DNA of 64,000 nucleotides from Candidatus Gastranaerophilales bacterium (lineage in GTDB: Bacteria; Cyanobacteriota; Vampirovibrionia; Gastranaerophilales; Gastranaerophilaceae), in assembly GCA_944326565.1 (NCBI GenBank), contig CALVEL010000001.1, positions 248,001 through 312,000 of the forward strand, in the 5' to 3' direction. Below, one piece after another: positions 7,504 through 17,396 of the stretch. Position 1 is the first letter of the stretch. The number at the start of each line of letters is the position of its first letter. The notes under the pieces are model-generated. The model was not told the origin of the DNA and searched no databases. It saw only the letters and a program-made list of their open reading frames with translations. A program made the translations under genes and the position numbers.

Positions 7504-9153
7504 TTAAACGATTGCTCCGTGACTGGCATCTTGAACATTTTTAGAATATTTGTACAGATATCCTGTTTTAACTTTAGGCTCAAAGGGTTTTAATTCTTTT
7601 CTTCTTTTTTTAATTTCTTCCTGATTTACCAAAAGTTCAATTTGTCTGTTTGGAATATCAATTTTTATTTTATCGCCGTCTTTTACAAGAGCAATCATAC
7701 CACCTTTAGCAGCTTCAGGGCAAATATGTCCGACACAAATTCCCCTTGTTGCACCTGAAAATCTTCCATCAGTAATTAGAGCACATTTTTTCCCCAGCCC
7801 TTTACCAACTAAAAGAGATGTCGGTGCAAGCATTTCTCTCATGCCAGGTCCGCCAGATGGACCTTCATATCTTATTACTATTACATCTCCAGCTTTTATT
7901 TTATCATTTTCAAGAGCTTTCATTGCTTCTTCTTCACTGTCAAACGTTATAGCGGTACCTTCAAATTTATAACATTCAGGCGCAACTCCTGAGATTTTTA
8001 TTACACAACCGTCTTTAGCAAGGTTTCCGTAAAGCACTCCAAGGCCTGCTTCTGTATAGTTTGAATTTTCGTACATCGGAATTATATCAGTATCGATGTA
8101 GGCATTTTGTGCTATTTCTTTATTTGTAGTTTTTGCTACTGTGTTTGTTTCAAAAAGCTGATTATCTAATGATTTTATGACCGCAGGAATTCCGCCTGCA
8201 TTATGAAAATCACTCATAGTAAGTTTCGAAGATGGATTGATCTTTACAATCTGATGAATTTTTCTGCTTAGTTTATCAAAATCATTTATTGTAATATCAA
8301 GCTCTGCTGCGTTTGCGATTGCAAGCAGGTGCAAAAAGGTATTAGTAGAGCCTCCTAGTGCTAAAGATGCTGTAATTGCATTTGTAAGGCTTTCTTTTGT
8401 AATTATATCGGTTGGTTTTATATTTGATTTAACAAGTTCTACAATTTGCATACCGCTTTCAAAAGCAATTCTTCTTTTACGAGAAGATACTGCTGAAGAT
8501 GATGCACAATATGGAAGTGACATTCCTAATACTTCTGTAAGACAAGCCATTGTATTTGCGGTATACATTCCTTGACAAGCGCCTGCAGAAGGGCAGGATT
8601 CTTCTTCCATAAGTTCAAGAAATTCTTTAGTTATTTCACCTTTTCGGAATTTGCCTACAGCTTCAAAGGAGCCTGTTACCATTGTAAGTTTTGTTTCATG
8701 CTGACAATTCCCGTCGAGCATCGGACCTGCGGTGACAATTATAGCAGGGATGTTTAATCTTAATGCCCCGATAATCATACCAGGGGTTATTTTGTCACAA
8801 TTTGAAAGTAATACAATACCATCTAATTGATGAGCTGCCGCAACACTTTCTACACAGTCTGCAATTAAATCTCGAGAAGGGAGTGAATATCTCATTCCAT
8901 TGTGTCCCATTGCAATACCGTCACAAATCGCAGGTACTCCAAATACAAAAGCTTGCCCGCCGCCTGTATGAATACCTTTTTCAATTTGTCTTTCTAAATC
9001 CCGCATACCGATATGACCTGGGACTAAGTCTGAAAAAGAGCTTGCTATGCCTATAAAAGGAGCCTGCATATTCTTTTTGCTTACACCTGTTGCCATTATA
9101 AGACCGCGGTGTGGAGTTCTTGCTATACCTGATTTTATATTGTCACTTTGCAT
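7504..9153 (-). CDS. ilvD: Dihydroxy-acid dehydratase
   Basis: 549 residues, typical length. It dehydrates 2,3-dihydroxy-3-methylbutanoate or -pentanoate to the keto acids that give valine, leucine and isoleucine. Signatures visible are [46 protein letters not shown] and [12 protein letters not shown]. The Cys of CDK and of GACQG are Fe-S ligands; the usual third ligand near residue 40 is not evident in [12 protein letters not shown], so cluster type is unclear. It starts three bases after nagA, so it is translationally close to the cell-wall genes. Other ilv genes are not in the window. Confidence 0.95.
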   Translation of the reverse strand: MQSDNIKSGIARTPHRGLIMATGVSKKNMQAPFIGIASSFSDLVPGHIGMRDLERQIEKGIHTGGGQAFVFGVPAICDGIAMGHNGMRYSLPSRDLIADCVESVAAAHQLDGIVLLSNCDKITPGMIIGALRLNIPAIIVTAGPMLDGNCQHETKLTMVTGSFEAVGKFRKGEITKEFLELMEEESCPSAGACQGMYTANTMACLTEVLGMSLPYCASSSAVSSRKRRIAFESGMQIVELVKSNIKPTDIITKESLTNAITASLALGGSTNTFLHLLAIANAAELDITINDFDKLSRKIHQIVKINPSSKLTMSDFHNAGGIPAVIKSLDNQLFETNTVAKTTNKEIAQNAYIDTDIIPMYENSNYTEAGLGVLYGNLAKDGCVIKISGVAPECYKFEGTAITFDSEEEAMKALENDKIKAGDVIVIRYEGPSGGPGMREMLAPTSLLVGKGLGKKCALITDGRFSGATRGICVGHICPEAAKGGMIALVKDGDKIKIDIPNRQIELLVNQEEIKKRRKELKPFEPKVKTGYLYKYSKNVQDASHGAIV

Positions 9154-9156
9154 AAT

Positions 9157-10062
9157 CTATCCTATTTGTATTTTTTCAATATTCCAGTTATCATCCCATT
9201 CAATAAATCCGTTTAAATTTATTCTGTGATACAAATATGGATTTTCAATAAATTGAGGATTGAATAGTCCTACAGAATGAAGTCTTTTTATAATATCAGG
9301 TATTAAAGCCGTACTTCCAGCGAGAGTTCCATCTTTTGAAGTTGCTCTGATTCCATCATAATATACTTTTTCATCAGCAAAAACCATTTCTGTCAAATTA
9401 CTTTTTGTAATTGGAAGACTGTCACTTATTAAAATAATTTTATCTGCTGGTTTAAGTTTAAATACTAATTTTAGAGCATCATCTGATACATGTATGCCAT
9501 CAGCAATAATTTCTGTATAAATATGGTCATTTATCAACGCTGAAAGCGCTGTGGATACCCCTCTATGTGCTATTCCACTCATTGCATTAAAAAGATGGGT
9601 AACTCCTCTGCATCCGGTTAAGTGACCGCCGATACAGTGTCCGGCTTGAACAATTACTCCTTTGTTCCATAAATACCTAATTAGCCCGTCATCAAATTCA
9701 GGTGCAAGTGTCAATATTTTTATAAAAGGATCTTCCACCATGGCATAATTCTCTATTGTAGGCTTTAGAAAATATCTTGGATTATGAATCCCTCTTTTTT
9801 CAGCATTCATAAAAATACCTTCTAAATGTATTCCTAAAATTTTTGCCATATCCGATGTTTGTTTCGAAGCGGCTTGTTTTATAATTTCTATTTGATGCTT
9901 TATATTAATTATATTGTCAGTTACAAGTGTCGGAAAAATTCCACCGATACCGTATTTTGTCATTTCTTTTGTTAAGTATAAAACTTCATCAACATTTGCT
10001 TTGTTAAAATCAACTCCGAATGCTCCATGACAGTGTTGATCTATTAAAAGTTTTGTTTTCAT
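9157..10062 (-). CDS. nagA: N-acetylglucosamine-6-phosphate deacetylase, short form
   Basis: 301 residues, shorter than the usual ~380. The amidohydrolase barrel begins at once with the metal motif DQHCHGAFGVDF (residues ~8-19), so the N-terminal part of the beta-sandwich domain is missing. Further signatures are GIHLEGIFMN, the histidines of QAGHCIGG and VTHLFNAMSGIAHR, and the catalytic Asp in ILISDSLP. NagA removes acetate from GlcNAc-6-P, feeding recycled peptidoglycan sugar into metabolism. Its ATG overlaps the murE stop by four bases, so it is coupled to a cell-wall gene. No nagB is nearby. Family call is good; the short form could alter specificity. Confidence 0.82.
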   Translation of the reverse strand: MKTKLLIDQHCHGAFGVDFNKANVDEVLYLTKEMTKYGIGGIFPTLVTDNIINIKHQIEIIKQAASKQTSDMAKILGIHLEGIFMNAEKRGIHNPRYFLKPTIENYAMVEDPFIKILTLAPEFDDGLIRYLWNKGVIVQAGHCIGGHLTGCRGVTHLFNAMSGIAHRGVSTALSALINDHIYTEIIADGIHVSDDALKLVFKLKPADKIILISDSLPITKSNLTEMVFADEKVYYDGIRATSKDGTLAGSTALIPDIIKRLHSVGLFNPQFIENPYLYHRINLNGFIEWDDNWNIEKIQIG

Positions 10063-11534
10063 ATAACGCTTCCCTCAAATACTTTTCTTGCTTCTTCCCT
10101 ATCGTCAAAGTGGATTGTTCTGTCTTTTAAAATTTGATAATTTTCATGTCCTTTACCTGCTATTACAACCACATCATTATTATCCGCAATTGTTTTTAAA
10201 AGAGCAATCGCATGTCCTCTATCAGGTTCAACTATTACAGTTTCAGTATTTACGTTTTTTAGTCCTGCAATGATGTCTGTGATGATTTGTTGAGGATCTT
10301 CACTTCTAGGGTTGTCGCTTGTAATAATTATTTTATCTGCAATTTTTTCTGCAATAGCACCCATTTTCGGCCGTTTAGTTGCATCTCTATCTCCCCCGCA
10401 TCCAAACAGACAAATTAATTTCCCGTCTTTTGGCGTGATTTCTCTTGCTGAATTTAGAACATTTTCCAATCCATCAGGTGTGTGAGCATAGTCTACGATT
10501 ACCAATGGTTTTTTAGCGACAACTTCAAATCTGCCTGCTACACCTTTTACATTTTCCAATGCTTTCAATGATGTTTTTAAATCAATTCCCATAGACATTG
10601 ATGCACTTATTGCTGCAAGTACATTGTATACACTGAACATTCCATTCATATGCAGATTTACTTTATATTCGTTATTTTTTATTACAAGTGTAAATTCAGC
10701 TCCGTTTAGTGAAAAGTTTATATCTTTTGCTATAACATCAGCATCTTTTTTTACTCCGTATGTAAGCACTTTAACATTTTCAGGTATCACAGATAAAAAT
10801 CTTTCAGCATAATTGTCATCAGCATTTATTACAGCAAAATCATTCTCTTCAAGTCTTTTAAATAAAAGAGCTTTGGCTTCAAAATAATTATCCATTGTAA
10901 TATGGTAGTCAAGATGGTCTTGGGTAAGGTTTGTCAAAACCGCTCCGTTAAATTGACATCCGCCTACTCGATTTTGTTCAAGAGCGTGAGAGCTTACTTC
11001 CATTACTACATTATCAATTTTTTCAACATCTTTTATCATTCTTAAAGTAGCTTGCAATTCAGGAGCTTGAGGTGTTGTATGTTTTGCATCGCGGTATTCT
11101 CCGTTAGAAGATAATTTGTATCCTAAAGTTCCGATAAGAGCGCATTTTTGACCGTTTTCCTCAAGAATTTTTTGTATTAAATGCGTAACTGTTGTTTTTC
11201 CGTTTGTTCCAGTAATACCGATTAGATTTATGCCTTTTGAAGGGCTTGAATAAAATCTATCAGCTATATCTGCAATTTTGTGTCTGGTTGATGAAACTAC
11301 AATTTGTGGAATTTTGCCGGCATCTACAGGGTGTTCGACAAGTAATGCTACGGCTCCGTTTTCTATTGCATTTTTGGCATATTCATGTCCGTCTGTGTAC
11401 TCACCGGTTAAACAAATAAAAATATCACCTTTTTTAGTTGTTTTGGAGTTATAAGAAATCCCTGTAACATCAACGTTTTTAAAATTTACCAAGTCTTTGT
11501 AATCTAAATGTTCAATTAATTCGTCAAGTTTCAT
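10059..11534 (-). CDS. murE: UDP-MurNAc-L-alanyl-D-glutamate-meso-DAP ligase
   Basis: 491 residues, full length. It adds the third stem-peptide residue in the cytoplasmic stage of peptidoglycan synthesis. Three Mur-ligase domains are visible: an N-terminal UDP-binding part, the ATP loop GITGTNGKTTVTH (~residues 110-122) and a C-terminal domain. TSDNPRSEDP (DNPR motif) indicates meso-diaminopimelate, not lysine, specificity. TTPQAPELQ is the usual substrate loop. It lies 22 bases after ftsI and overlaps nagA. dapA in this window belongs to the pathway that makes its DAP substrate. Confidence 0.96.
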   Translation of the reverse strand: MKLDELIEHLDYKDLVNFKNVDVTGISYNSKTTKKGDIFICLTGEYTDGHEYAKNAIENGAVALLVEHPVDAGKIPQIVVSSTRHKIADIADRFYSSPSKGINLIGITGTNGKTTVTHLIQKILEENGQKCALIGTLGYKLSSNGEYRDAKHTTPQAPELQATLRMIKDVEKIDNVVMEVSSHALEQNRVGGCQFNGAVLTNLTQDHLDYHITMDNYFEAKALLFKRLEENDFAVINADDNYAERFLSVIPENVKVLTYGVKKDADVIAKDINFSLNGAEFTLVIKNNEYKVNLHMNGMFSVYNVLAAISASMSMGIDLKTSLKALENVKGVAGRFEVVAKKPLVIVDYAHTPDGLENVLNSAREITPKDGKLICLFGCGGDRDATKRPKMGAIAEKIADKIIITSDNPRSEDPQQIITDIIAGLKNVNTETVIVEPDRGHAIALLKTIADNNDVVVIAGKGHENYQILKDRTIHFDDREEARKVFEGSVI

Positions 11535-11556
11535 CTTTTGTCATATCTCCTTAAAA

Positions 11557-13287
11557 TTAATTTTTTTTCTGTTTTTTATCGGGTTTAAGATTTAAAATTC
11601 TTGCAGTTTGAGTCGCAACTTCTTTAAAAACCGGTCCTGCAACAGTATTCCCCCAAATTGCTCCGACTTTTGCGCTGTCTACCATTACATAAATCAAAAT
11701 TTGAGGGTCAGATGCCGGAAGATATCCTATTGTAGAGGTATACATATAGGGTGTATATCCGGCTGCATTTTCTTTCGGTTTTCTTGATGTACCTGTTTTG
11801 GCTGCTACATTATAGTTATCCATTTTTATAACCGAACGTCCGTTATTTACACTGTTTGCAAGTAATTTGGTTATAGTTCTGGCTGTTTCTGGGGTAACTA
11901 CTTGAGTATAATGTATTTTTTGGTCATATTCTTCTTGGGGATATTTAATAATATGCGGAGTTATTCTTACTCCGTTGTTTGCGAGTGCTTGAACTGCTGA
12001 TACCATTTGCATTGCTGTAACAGATGTCCCGTATCCGTAAGACATTGTAGCCTGTATTCCTTTATCCCATTGTCCCCAGTATGGTAAAAGTCCGGAGGAT
12101 TCTCCAGGCAAATCTATTCCTGTTCTAGATCCGAATCCGAAATTTTTCAATACATCATAAAATTCTTTTGGTGTCATTGTCTTGGCTACATTAATAGCTC
12201 CGATGTTGCTCGAATGTTCAAAAAGGTATTCTAATGAAATTTCACCCGGATAGGGGTGAATGTCATAGTCATAATTTTTTATTTCCCAGTTGCCTATTTT
12301 AGTTTTTCCTGTATCAAGTATTTTTGAATGTTCATTAATTTTGCCAAGACTCATTGCTGCTGCTACAGTAATGATTTTGAATGTAGAACCCGGTGGGAAT
12401 ACATCAGTTAGTGTCCAGTTTTTAATTTGTTCTTGTGTTGCTTTTCTGTAATTATTCGGATCATAAGTCGGATATATTGCATAAGCTAATATTTCACCGT
12501 TTTTAGGATTCATTACAAGAACTGTTCCTCGAAGGGCTTCTTTTTCTTTAACCATTTTTTCGAGTTCTTTTTCACATATATGTTGAATAGCGGCATCTAT
12601 TGTCAGGGTTATATCTTCGCCCTTTGGATTTTTGGTTGTTGCAATAGGGTCAGTTGTGACATCATAAATGATTTTCCCATCTCTGGTGCTTTGAAATTTA
12701 ACTATGTCTTCAACATTTTCTAATTTGTCTTTTGCCGTATATTCGACACCATTTGCTATATCTGCATCAAAATTGTAGTACCCCAAAATATGCGCAGCCA
12801 ATGTCCCTTGGGGGTATTCTCGTGTGTTTTTTTTTCCCATGGAAATTTCTCTAAGGTGTAGTTTTGCAATTTCTTTTGCTGCACTTCTATCAATATCTTT
12901 TTTGATAGTGATAACCGGTCCGGGCTTTTTTAGCATTGTAACAAGCTGGTCTTTTGGTATTTTTAAAATAGGAGCTAAAATTTTTGCTAGTTCTTCTGGA
13001 GTACTGTCATAATTTTCAGGGTGGGCGTATACATCAGAATATACTTTATCAGTTGCAAGTTTGATGCCGTTACGATCAAAAATATCTCCACGCATTGAAA
13101 ATGTCCTGCCTGCTCTTTGGTTTTGCGCTCTGACTCTGTATTTACCTGTGTCAATTACCATTATGAAAAATAAATAGATTACAAGTGCTGCTGCAAAACC
13201 TACAAAAAATATATGCAGACAGCTCAAAAGTCTGTCAAATCTCTTAAAACGTTTTTCTTTAGCTCTTTCAGCCGGTTTTTCTCTCAC
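11557..13287 (-). CDS. ftsI: Septal penicillin-binding protein, FtsI/PBP2 class
   Basis: 576 residues, starting at GTG 13287 after GGGGA. A cytoplasmic basic stretch is followed by one membrane helix (~residues 27-46). Next come a PBP dimer-type domain and a C-terminal transpeptidase. The catalytic motifs are visible: S-x-x-K as S301TFK, S-x-N as SSN at 359-361, and KTGT near residue 500. Class B PBPs crosslink peptidoglycan stem peptides; the murE neighbour points to the division enzyme FtsI and not to an elongation PBP. It leads the operon ftsI-murE-nagA-ilvD and is divergent from the amidase gene. No PASTA domains are seen. Confidence 0.92.
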   Translation of the reverse strand: MREKPAERAKEKRFKRFDRLLSCLHIFFVGFAAALVIYLFFIMVIDTGKYRVRAQNQRAGRTFSMRGDIFDRNGIKLATDKVYSDVYAHPENYDSTPEELAKILAPILKIPKDQLVTMLKKPGPVITIKKDIDRSAAKEIAKLHLREISMGKKNTREYPQGTLAAHILGYYNFDADIANGVEYTAKDKLENVEDIVKFQSTRDGKIIYDVTTDPIATTKNPKGEDITLTIDAAIQHICEKELEKMVKEKEALRGTVLVMNPKNGEILAYAIYPTYDPNNYRKATQEQIKNWTLTDVFPPGSTFKIITVAAAMSLGKINEHSKILDTGKTKIGNWEIKNYDYDIHPYPGEISLEYLFEHSSNIGAINVAKTMTPKEFYDVLKNFGFGSRTGIDLPGESSGLLPYWGQWDKGIQATMSYGYGTSVTAMQMVSAVQALANNGVRITPHIIKYPQEEYDQKIHYTQVVTPETARTITKLLANSVNNGRSVIKMDNYNVAAKTGTSRKPKENAAGYTPYMYTSTIGYLPASDPQILIYVMVDSAKVGAIWGNTVAGPVFKEVATQTARILNLKPDKKQKKN

Positions 13288-13413
13288 GGATTAATTCCCC
13301 TATACAGTTTATATTTTAGCATAAGGAATAATAAAATCATGAAATATTAACGAATATTTACCAATATTTTTTATTGAATTGTATTTAAAAATCTTTAATA
13401 ATATAATCTTAGT

Positions 13414-14760
13414 ATGAGATATTATATATTAACATTAATTACATTGCTGATGGTACAATCAGCATACGCTCTTGATATTGTCTATCCTAAACAAAAAGAA
13501 GTTACAATAAATTCACCATCTACTTTTTTTGTCGGGAATGCAGATACAAAAGTGCCGCTCAAAATTAACGGGCAAAATATTACTATCCATGAATCAGGTG
13601 GGTTTGCTTATGCTGTAGAATTGAATGTTGGTGAAAATCAATTTGTGATAGAATCAGGTGAAGAAAAACAAATTTTTAAAATTACTCGTCCTAATTCAAA
13701 AAATCTTCAAACATCGGATAGACCTGAAATTTTATACGGGTCAGCGAGAACTTTTGCGACTATTAAAGATAATGTTCCGTTGCGTTCAACTCCAGTTGAC
13801 GGTGGTATAAACAGAATAGCACATTATCAAGAAGGTGTTCCTGTAAATGTTATTGGAGAAAAAAACGGATTTTACAAAATTAAACTAAATGAAAAACAAA
13901 GTGCATGGATTGATATAAATGATGTTAGATCGGTTGAGAATGCTTTGCCTGCAAAGCTTTTAAACAGAAATATCATTGAAGATGAAAGTTATTATATTTT
14001 CAAAATTGATTTTGATAAAAAAGTGCCATATGTCATTGAGGGTGGATATCCTTTTGTTGTAAATTTTTATGGCGTGGAAGACAAGACTGATAATACGTTT
14101 ACATTTACTTTTCCGTTAAAACAAAAACTGATTGGGTATAGTGGTAAATATGAGGGAAACAGTTTTATTTTGAAAATAAGAAAGTTTCCTGAGATATCAT
14201 CAGAAAGACCTTTAAAAAATGTTAAAATTGTTGTAGACGCAGGGCATGGCGGGAGTGAAATTGGCGCTTTAGGATGTTTACGCGACAAAGAAAAGGATAT
14301 AAATTTGGCCATTGCAAGAAATCTTGCAAGTGAGCTCAGAGTCCGCGGTGCAAAAGTAGTTATGACAAGGTCGGGTGATGATACTGTAGAGTTATATGAC
14401 AGAGTTGATATTGCTAATAAAAATGATGCTATGATTTTTATCAGCATTCATGGGAATGCTTTGCCTGATAATGCTGATCCTAATAAAAACAGCGGGACAA
14501 GTATTTATTATTATTATCCTCAATCAAAAGCTCTTGCAGATAATATAATGAAGACAATGGATGCGCAGCTGCCTTTGGCTGATGATTTGGTAAGAAAAGG
14601 TAGTTTGGCAGTCGTTAGAAATACTAATGCATTAAGTGTTTTAATTGAAGTCGGATATCTGATAAATCCGTCTGACAACGCTTATTTGATAGACAGAGAA
14701 ATCCAACAAAAAGCGGGTAAAGCTATTGCTGACGGGGTTGAGGAATTTCTGAAAGATTAA
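13414..14760 (+). CDS. Exported N-acetylmuramoyl-L-alanine amidase (Amidase_3)
   Basis: 448 residues with a signal peptide (MRYYILTLITLLMVQSAYA). After an N-terminal beta-rich region, residues ~110-172 look like a bacterial SH3 domain (VPLRSTP...VIGEKNGFYKI..AWID). The C-terminal ~180 residues are the zinc amidase: VVDAGHGG (His278), KEKDINL (Glu293), SIHGNA and a late catalytic Glu in IEVGYLINPSD. It cleaves the MurNAc-L-Ala bond in the periplasm, for daughter-cell separation or turnover, and fits the adjacent ftsI/murE operon. It resembles AmiC in the catalytic part; the AMIN domain is not clearly recognised. A bidirectional terminator follows. Confidence 0.9.
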   Translation: MRYYILTLITLLMVQSAYALDIVYPKQKEVTINSPSTFFVGNADTKVPLKINGQNITIHESGGFAYAVELNVGENQFVIESGEEKQIFKITRPNSKNLQTSDRPEILYGSARTFATIKDNVPLRSTPVDGGINRIAHYQEGVPVNVIGEKNGFYKIKLNEKQSAWIDINDVRSVENALPAKLLNRNIIEDESYYIFKIDFDKKVPYVIEGGYPFVVNFYGVEDKTDNTFTFTFPLKQKLIGYSGKYEGNSFILKIRKFPEISSERPLKNVKIVVDAGHGGSEIGALGCLRDKEKDINLAIARNLASELRVRGAKVVMTRSGDDTVELYDRVDIANKNDAMIFISIHGNALPDNADPNKNSGTSIYYYYPQSKALADNIMKTMDAQLPLADDLVRKGSLAVVRNTNALSVLIEVGYLINPSDNAYLIDREIQQKAGKAIADGVEEFLKD

Positions 14761-14780
14761 GGCTTATGAAATTATTTAAT

Positions 14781-14818
14781 AAAAAAGAGGTAATTGTTTT
14801 ATTACCTCTTTTTTTATT
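14781..14818. terminator. Bidirectional terminator between amidase and pepA
   Basis: The stem AAAAAAGAGGTAAT pairs with ATTACCTCTTTTTT around a six-base loop. A-rich and T-rich flanks on the two sides serve both convergent genes. Confidence 0.9.
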
Positions 14819-14837
14819 TCTTTTATATCAATATATT

Positions 14838-16238
14838 TTAGATATTTTTTACATAGTTAAGCAGAGTTCTTACTCCTGCGCCTGTTGCACCCGCAATAAA
14901 TTCTTTTTGCGGCTTTTCAATGAATGCAGTACCTGCTACATCAATATGACACCATTTAGGTCCATTGACAAATTCTTGTAAGAAAATTCCAGCAATTGAT
15001 GCTCCGCCTTGACGGGAGCCTGTATTTTTCATATCAGCTATCTCAGACTTTAAGCTGTCTTTATATTCAGCAAACATCGGTAATTCCCAATAAGTTTCAC
15101 CGCTTGATTTTGCTGTTTCTATTACACGATTAATCATTTCTTTGTCATTACCCATAATGCCTGAGGCTACAGATCCCAGCGCTACAACACAAGCCCCTGT
15201 AAGTGTTGCGATATCAATTACTTCATCAACTCCTAGTTCACATGCATAGCATAGAGCATCAGCAAGAGTAAGTCTTCCTTCAGCGTCAGTGTTATCAACT
15301 TCAATTGTTTTTCCGTTTTTCGCTGTTAGAATATCACCGGGTTTGTAAGAAGTGCCAGAGGGCATATTTTCACAAGCTGCAATAATTCCATGAATTTCTG
15401 CATCTGGCTCAAGATATTTTAATGCGCTCATTACTCCTAAAATACTTGCAGCGCCTGACATATCATCTCTCATTGTAAGCATTGATGAGGCAGGTTTGAT
15501 ATCAAGTCCGCCTGAATCAAAACAGATGCCTTTACCGATAAGTGCAATTTTTTTCTTTATGTTTTTGCCTGTGTATTTCATATGAATGAATTTAGGTGGC
15601 TGTGCACTACCTTGACCTACTGCCAAGTATGCTCCCATACCCATTCTCTCAATTTCATCTTTATCGAAAATTTGAGTTGTTACACCTTCAATATTTTTTG
15701 CTATTTCTGCAAGTTTTGTTGGTGTTGCATATTGTGCCGGCTCATTTGCAAGGTCTCTTGTTACTTTCATTGCATTAGCAAACATAATACCTTCTTTTAT
15801 TTCTTTTTCGCTGAATTTTGTAAATGTAATTTCATCTACACGGTCAACTTTTTTAGTTTTGTATTTATCAAAGGCATAGTCTGCTATTAATGCTCCAATT
15901 GCTGCTGATTTGCCGTAATCAGCGTTGATATCATAGTTAAATGTTGCATTTTTAGCTTTGATTTGTTGTAATTTCTTAACAGCTTTTGCGGTGGCTTCTC
16001 TCATTTTATTTGCATTAAATTCTTCTTTTTTACCAAAGCCTATTATTAGAATTTTATCAGCAAAACTTTGACCTAAGGTGTGTATTAAATATGTCTCACC
16101 GAATTTTCCTTCAAAATGATCCTTGTCTATTGCATATTTGTTCGCAATTTCTTCTGTTGTTTTTTCACCCTCAAATTTGTTTATTACAAGTACCTCACAG
16201 GGAGTGGGTGAAAGTTTCTCTGATACTTTGATTTCCAT
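14838..16238 (-). CDS. pepA: Leucyl aminopeptidase (M17 family)
   Basis: 466 residues from ATG 16238, which is preceded by AAAGGAGAG; an upstream ATG at 16271 lacks a ribosome site. Two-metal M17 signatures are present: GKGICFDSGGLDIKPASSM and NTDAEGRLTLADAL. The enzyme is a cytoplasmic hexameric aminopeptidase that removes N-terminal residues from peptides. The N-terminal domain (about residues 1-150) is the variable M17 non-catalytic part. It stands alone between a terminator and the divergent CheR-like gene. Confidence 0.95.
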   Translation of the reverse strand: MEIKVSEKLSPTPCEVLVINKFEGEKTTEEIANKYAIDKDHFEGKFGETYLIHTLGQSFADKILIIGFGKKEEFNANKMREATAKAVKKLQQIKAKNATFNYDINADYGKSAAIGALIADYAFDKYKTKKVDRVDEITFTKFSEKEIKEGIMFANAMKVTRDLANEPAQYATPTKLAEIAKNIEGVTTQIFDKDEIERMGMGAYLAVGQGSAQPPKFIHMKYTGKNIKKKIALIGKGICFDSGGLDIKPASSMLTMRDDMSGAASILGVMSALKYLEPDAEIHGIIAACENMPSGTSYKPGDILTAKNGKTIEVDNTDAEGRLTLADALCYACELGVDEVIDIATLTGACVVALGSVASGIMGNDKEMINRVIETAKSSGETYWELPMFAEYKDSLKSEIADMKNTGSRQGGASIAGIFLQEFVNGPKWCHIDVAGTAFIEKPQKEFIAGATGAGVRTLLNYVKNI

Positions 16239-16343
16239 ATTTGCTCTCCTTTTAACATTTTGATTATACAACTTTTTTTAAGAATTGTAAATTTATTTTT
16301 TATAAGGTTTAAAAAAAGTATTTTGAGGTTTTTCATACTCAAA

Positions 16344-17384
16344 ATGAAAATTTCTCCAGTAAAATCCAGTAGAACAACTTGTTATAAAAGTCCATATAAA
16401 GAAAATATTTTGTATGGATCAAATCCTATATGCTCTAACAAAATTAATTTCACAAGTCTAAAGCAGACAACCGGAAATGAAAATCTTTTTATTGATACGG
16501 CATTCTATAGAGATTTGCCAACATTATTAGGGTTTACCAAGCTTATGCATGAAGAATTCCCTAATGGGGCTGATATAATGGATTTTGCCTGCTCAAACGG
16601 TGAAGAGGCAATTTCACTTTATTCTTTGATAAATGATAAAGATGCTCCCAAATATAAAATTCATTGCTATGATACATCAGATAAAGCAATAAAGTTAGCA
16701 AAAAATAGTATATATTCAGTTAATAATTATAATGATGATTATTTTTTGTTATATTCAAATAATAATAAACTCAAATCTGATATAAAAAGATGTTTTAATG
16801 ATTTAATGGAAGAAATTTCTCCGCCAGATATTAAACTAAATGATGAAAGATATGTTGAATATGTAAAAACATTTAATATATTTTTTAATGAAAAATATTT
16901 TAAATTGAAAGACCAATATAAACATAATTTTAAATTTGAAAAAGGTGATATAAGAAATATTTTAAATATTCAGCCTGATAAGCAGGTAGGTGCAGTATTC
17001 TTTAGAAATGCACTATATCACATCACAAGTAATCATGTATTTGAAAATATTTATGACAAACAAACTATTGATAGGATTTGGAATACAGATAAGTACGAAG
17101 CAATTCAGGATGTGGTGGATAAGGTTTATGAAAAGCTTTTATCTGGTGGTTTTTTGGTACTAGGTAATGATGAAAAAGAGCATATTTATCAAGTGGATAA
17201 ATATACACCCAAAGATGAAATATTTTTTGATGAAAATAACAAAGAATATTTAAGATTAAAATCACCATTATTAAAAGCATTAAAAAAAGACGGAAAATTT
17301 AAACCCGTGTACACTTCTACTTGTAAAACAGAGAAAATGGGAGATTTTAAAGTATACACTATATGGCAGAAAGTTGAAAAATGA
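16344..17384 (+). CDS. Orphan CheR-like SAM methyltransferase with N-terminal MKI...INFTS tag
   Basis: 346 residues from ATG 16344; the longer frame upstream starts at TTG and is not favoured. The leader begins MKISPVKSS and reaches KINFTSLKQ at about residues 38-46. The catalytic part matches CheR methyltransferases: FYRDLPTL (CheR FFRd), a SAM-binding region DFACSNGEEAISLYSL where CheR has a CStGEE motif, and HCYDTSDKAIKLAKNSIYSV (Asp binding the ribose). NALYHI and LLSGGFLVLGNDE match the late CheR core. There is no CheR N-terminal helical receptor-binding domain and no chemotaxis gene nearby, so the target is unlikely to be a chemoreceptor. Twelve bases separate it from the next, similarly tagged gene. 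Confidence 0.7.
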   Translation: MKISPVKSSRTTCYKSPYKENILYGSNPICSNKINFTSLKQTTGNENLFIDTAFYRDLPTLLGFTKLMHEEFPNGADIMDFACSNGEEAISLYSLINDKDAPKYKIHCYDTSDKAIKLAKNSIYSVNNYNDDYFLLYSNNNKLKSDIKRCFNDLMEEISPPDIKLNDERYVEYVKTFNIFFNEKYFKLKDQYKHNFKFEKGDIRNILNIQPDKQVGAVFFRNALYHITSNHVFENIYDKQTIDRIWNTDKYEAIQDVVDKVYEKLLSGGFLVLGNDEKEHIYQVDKYTPKDEIFFDENNKEYLRLKSPLLKALKKDGKFKPVYTSTCKTEKMGDFKVYTIWQKVEK

Positions 17385-17396
17385 AGGTGAATGAAT

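Noticed and set aside
16260-16343. Hydrophobic N-terminal extension (signal peptide) on the CheR-like protein
   Set aside because: It would need a TTG start in the pepA promoter region with no ribosome site; the ATG at 16344 gives an N-terminus like the other tagged proteins.
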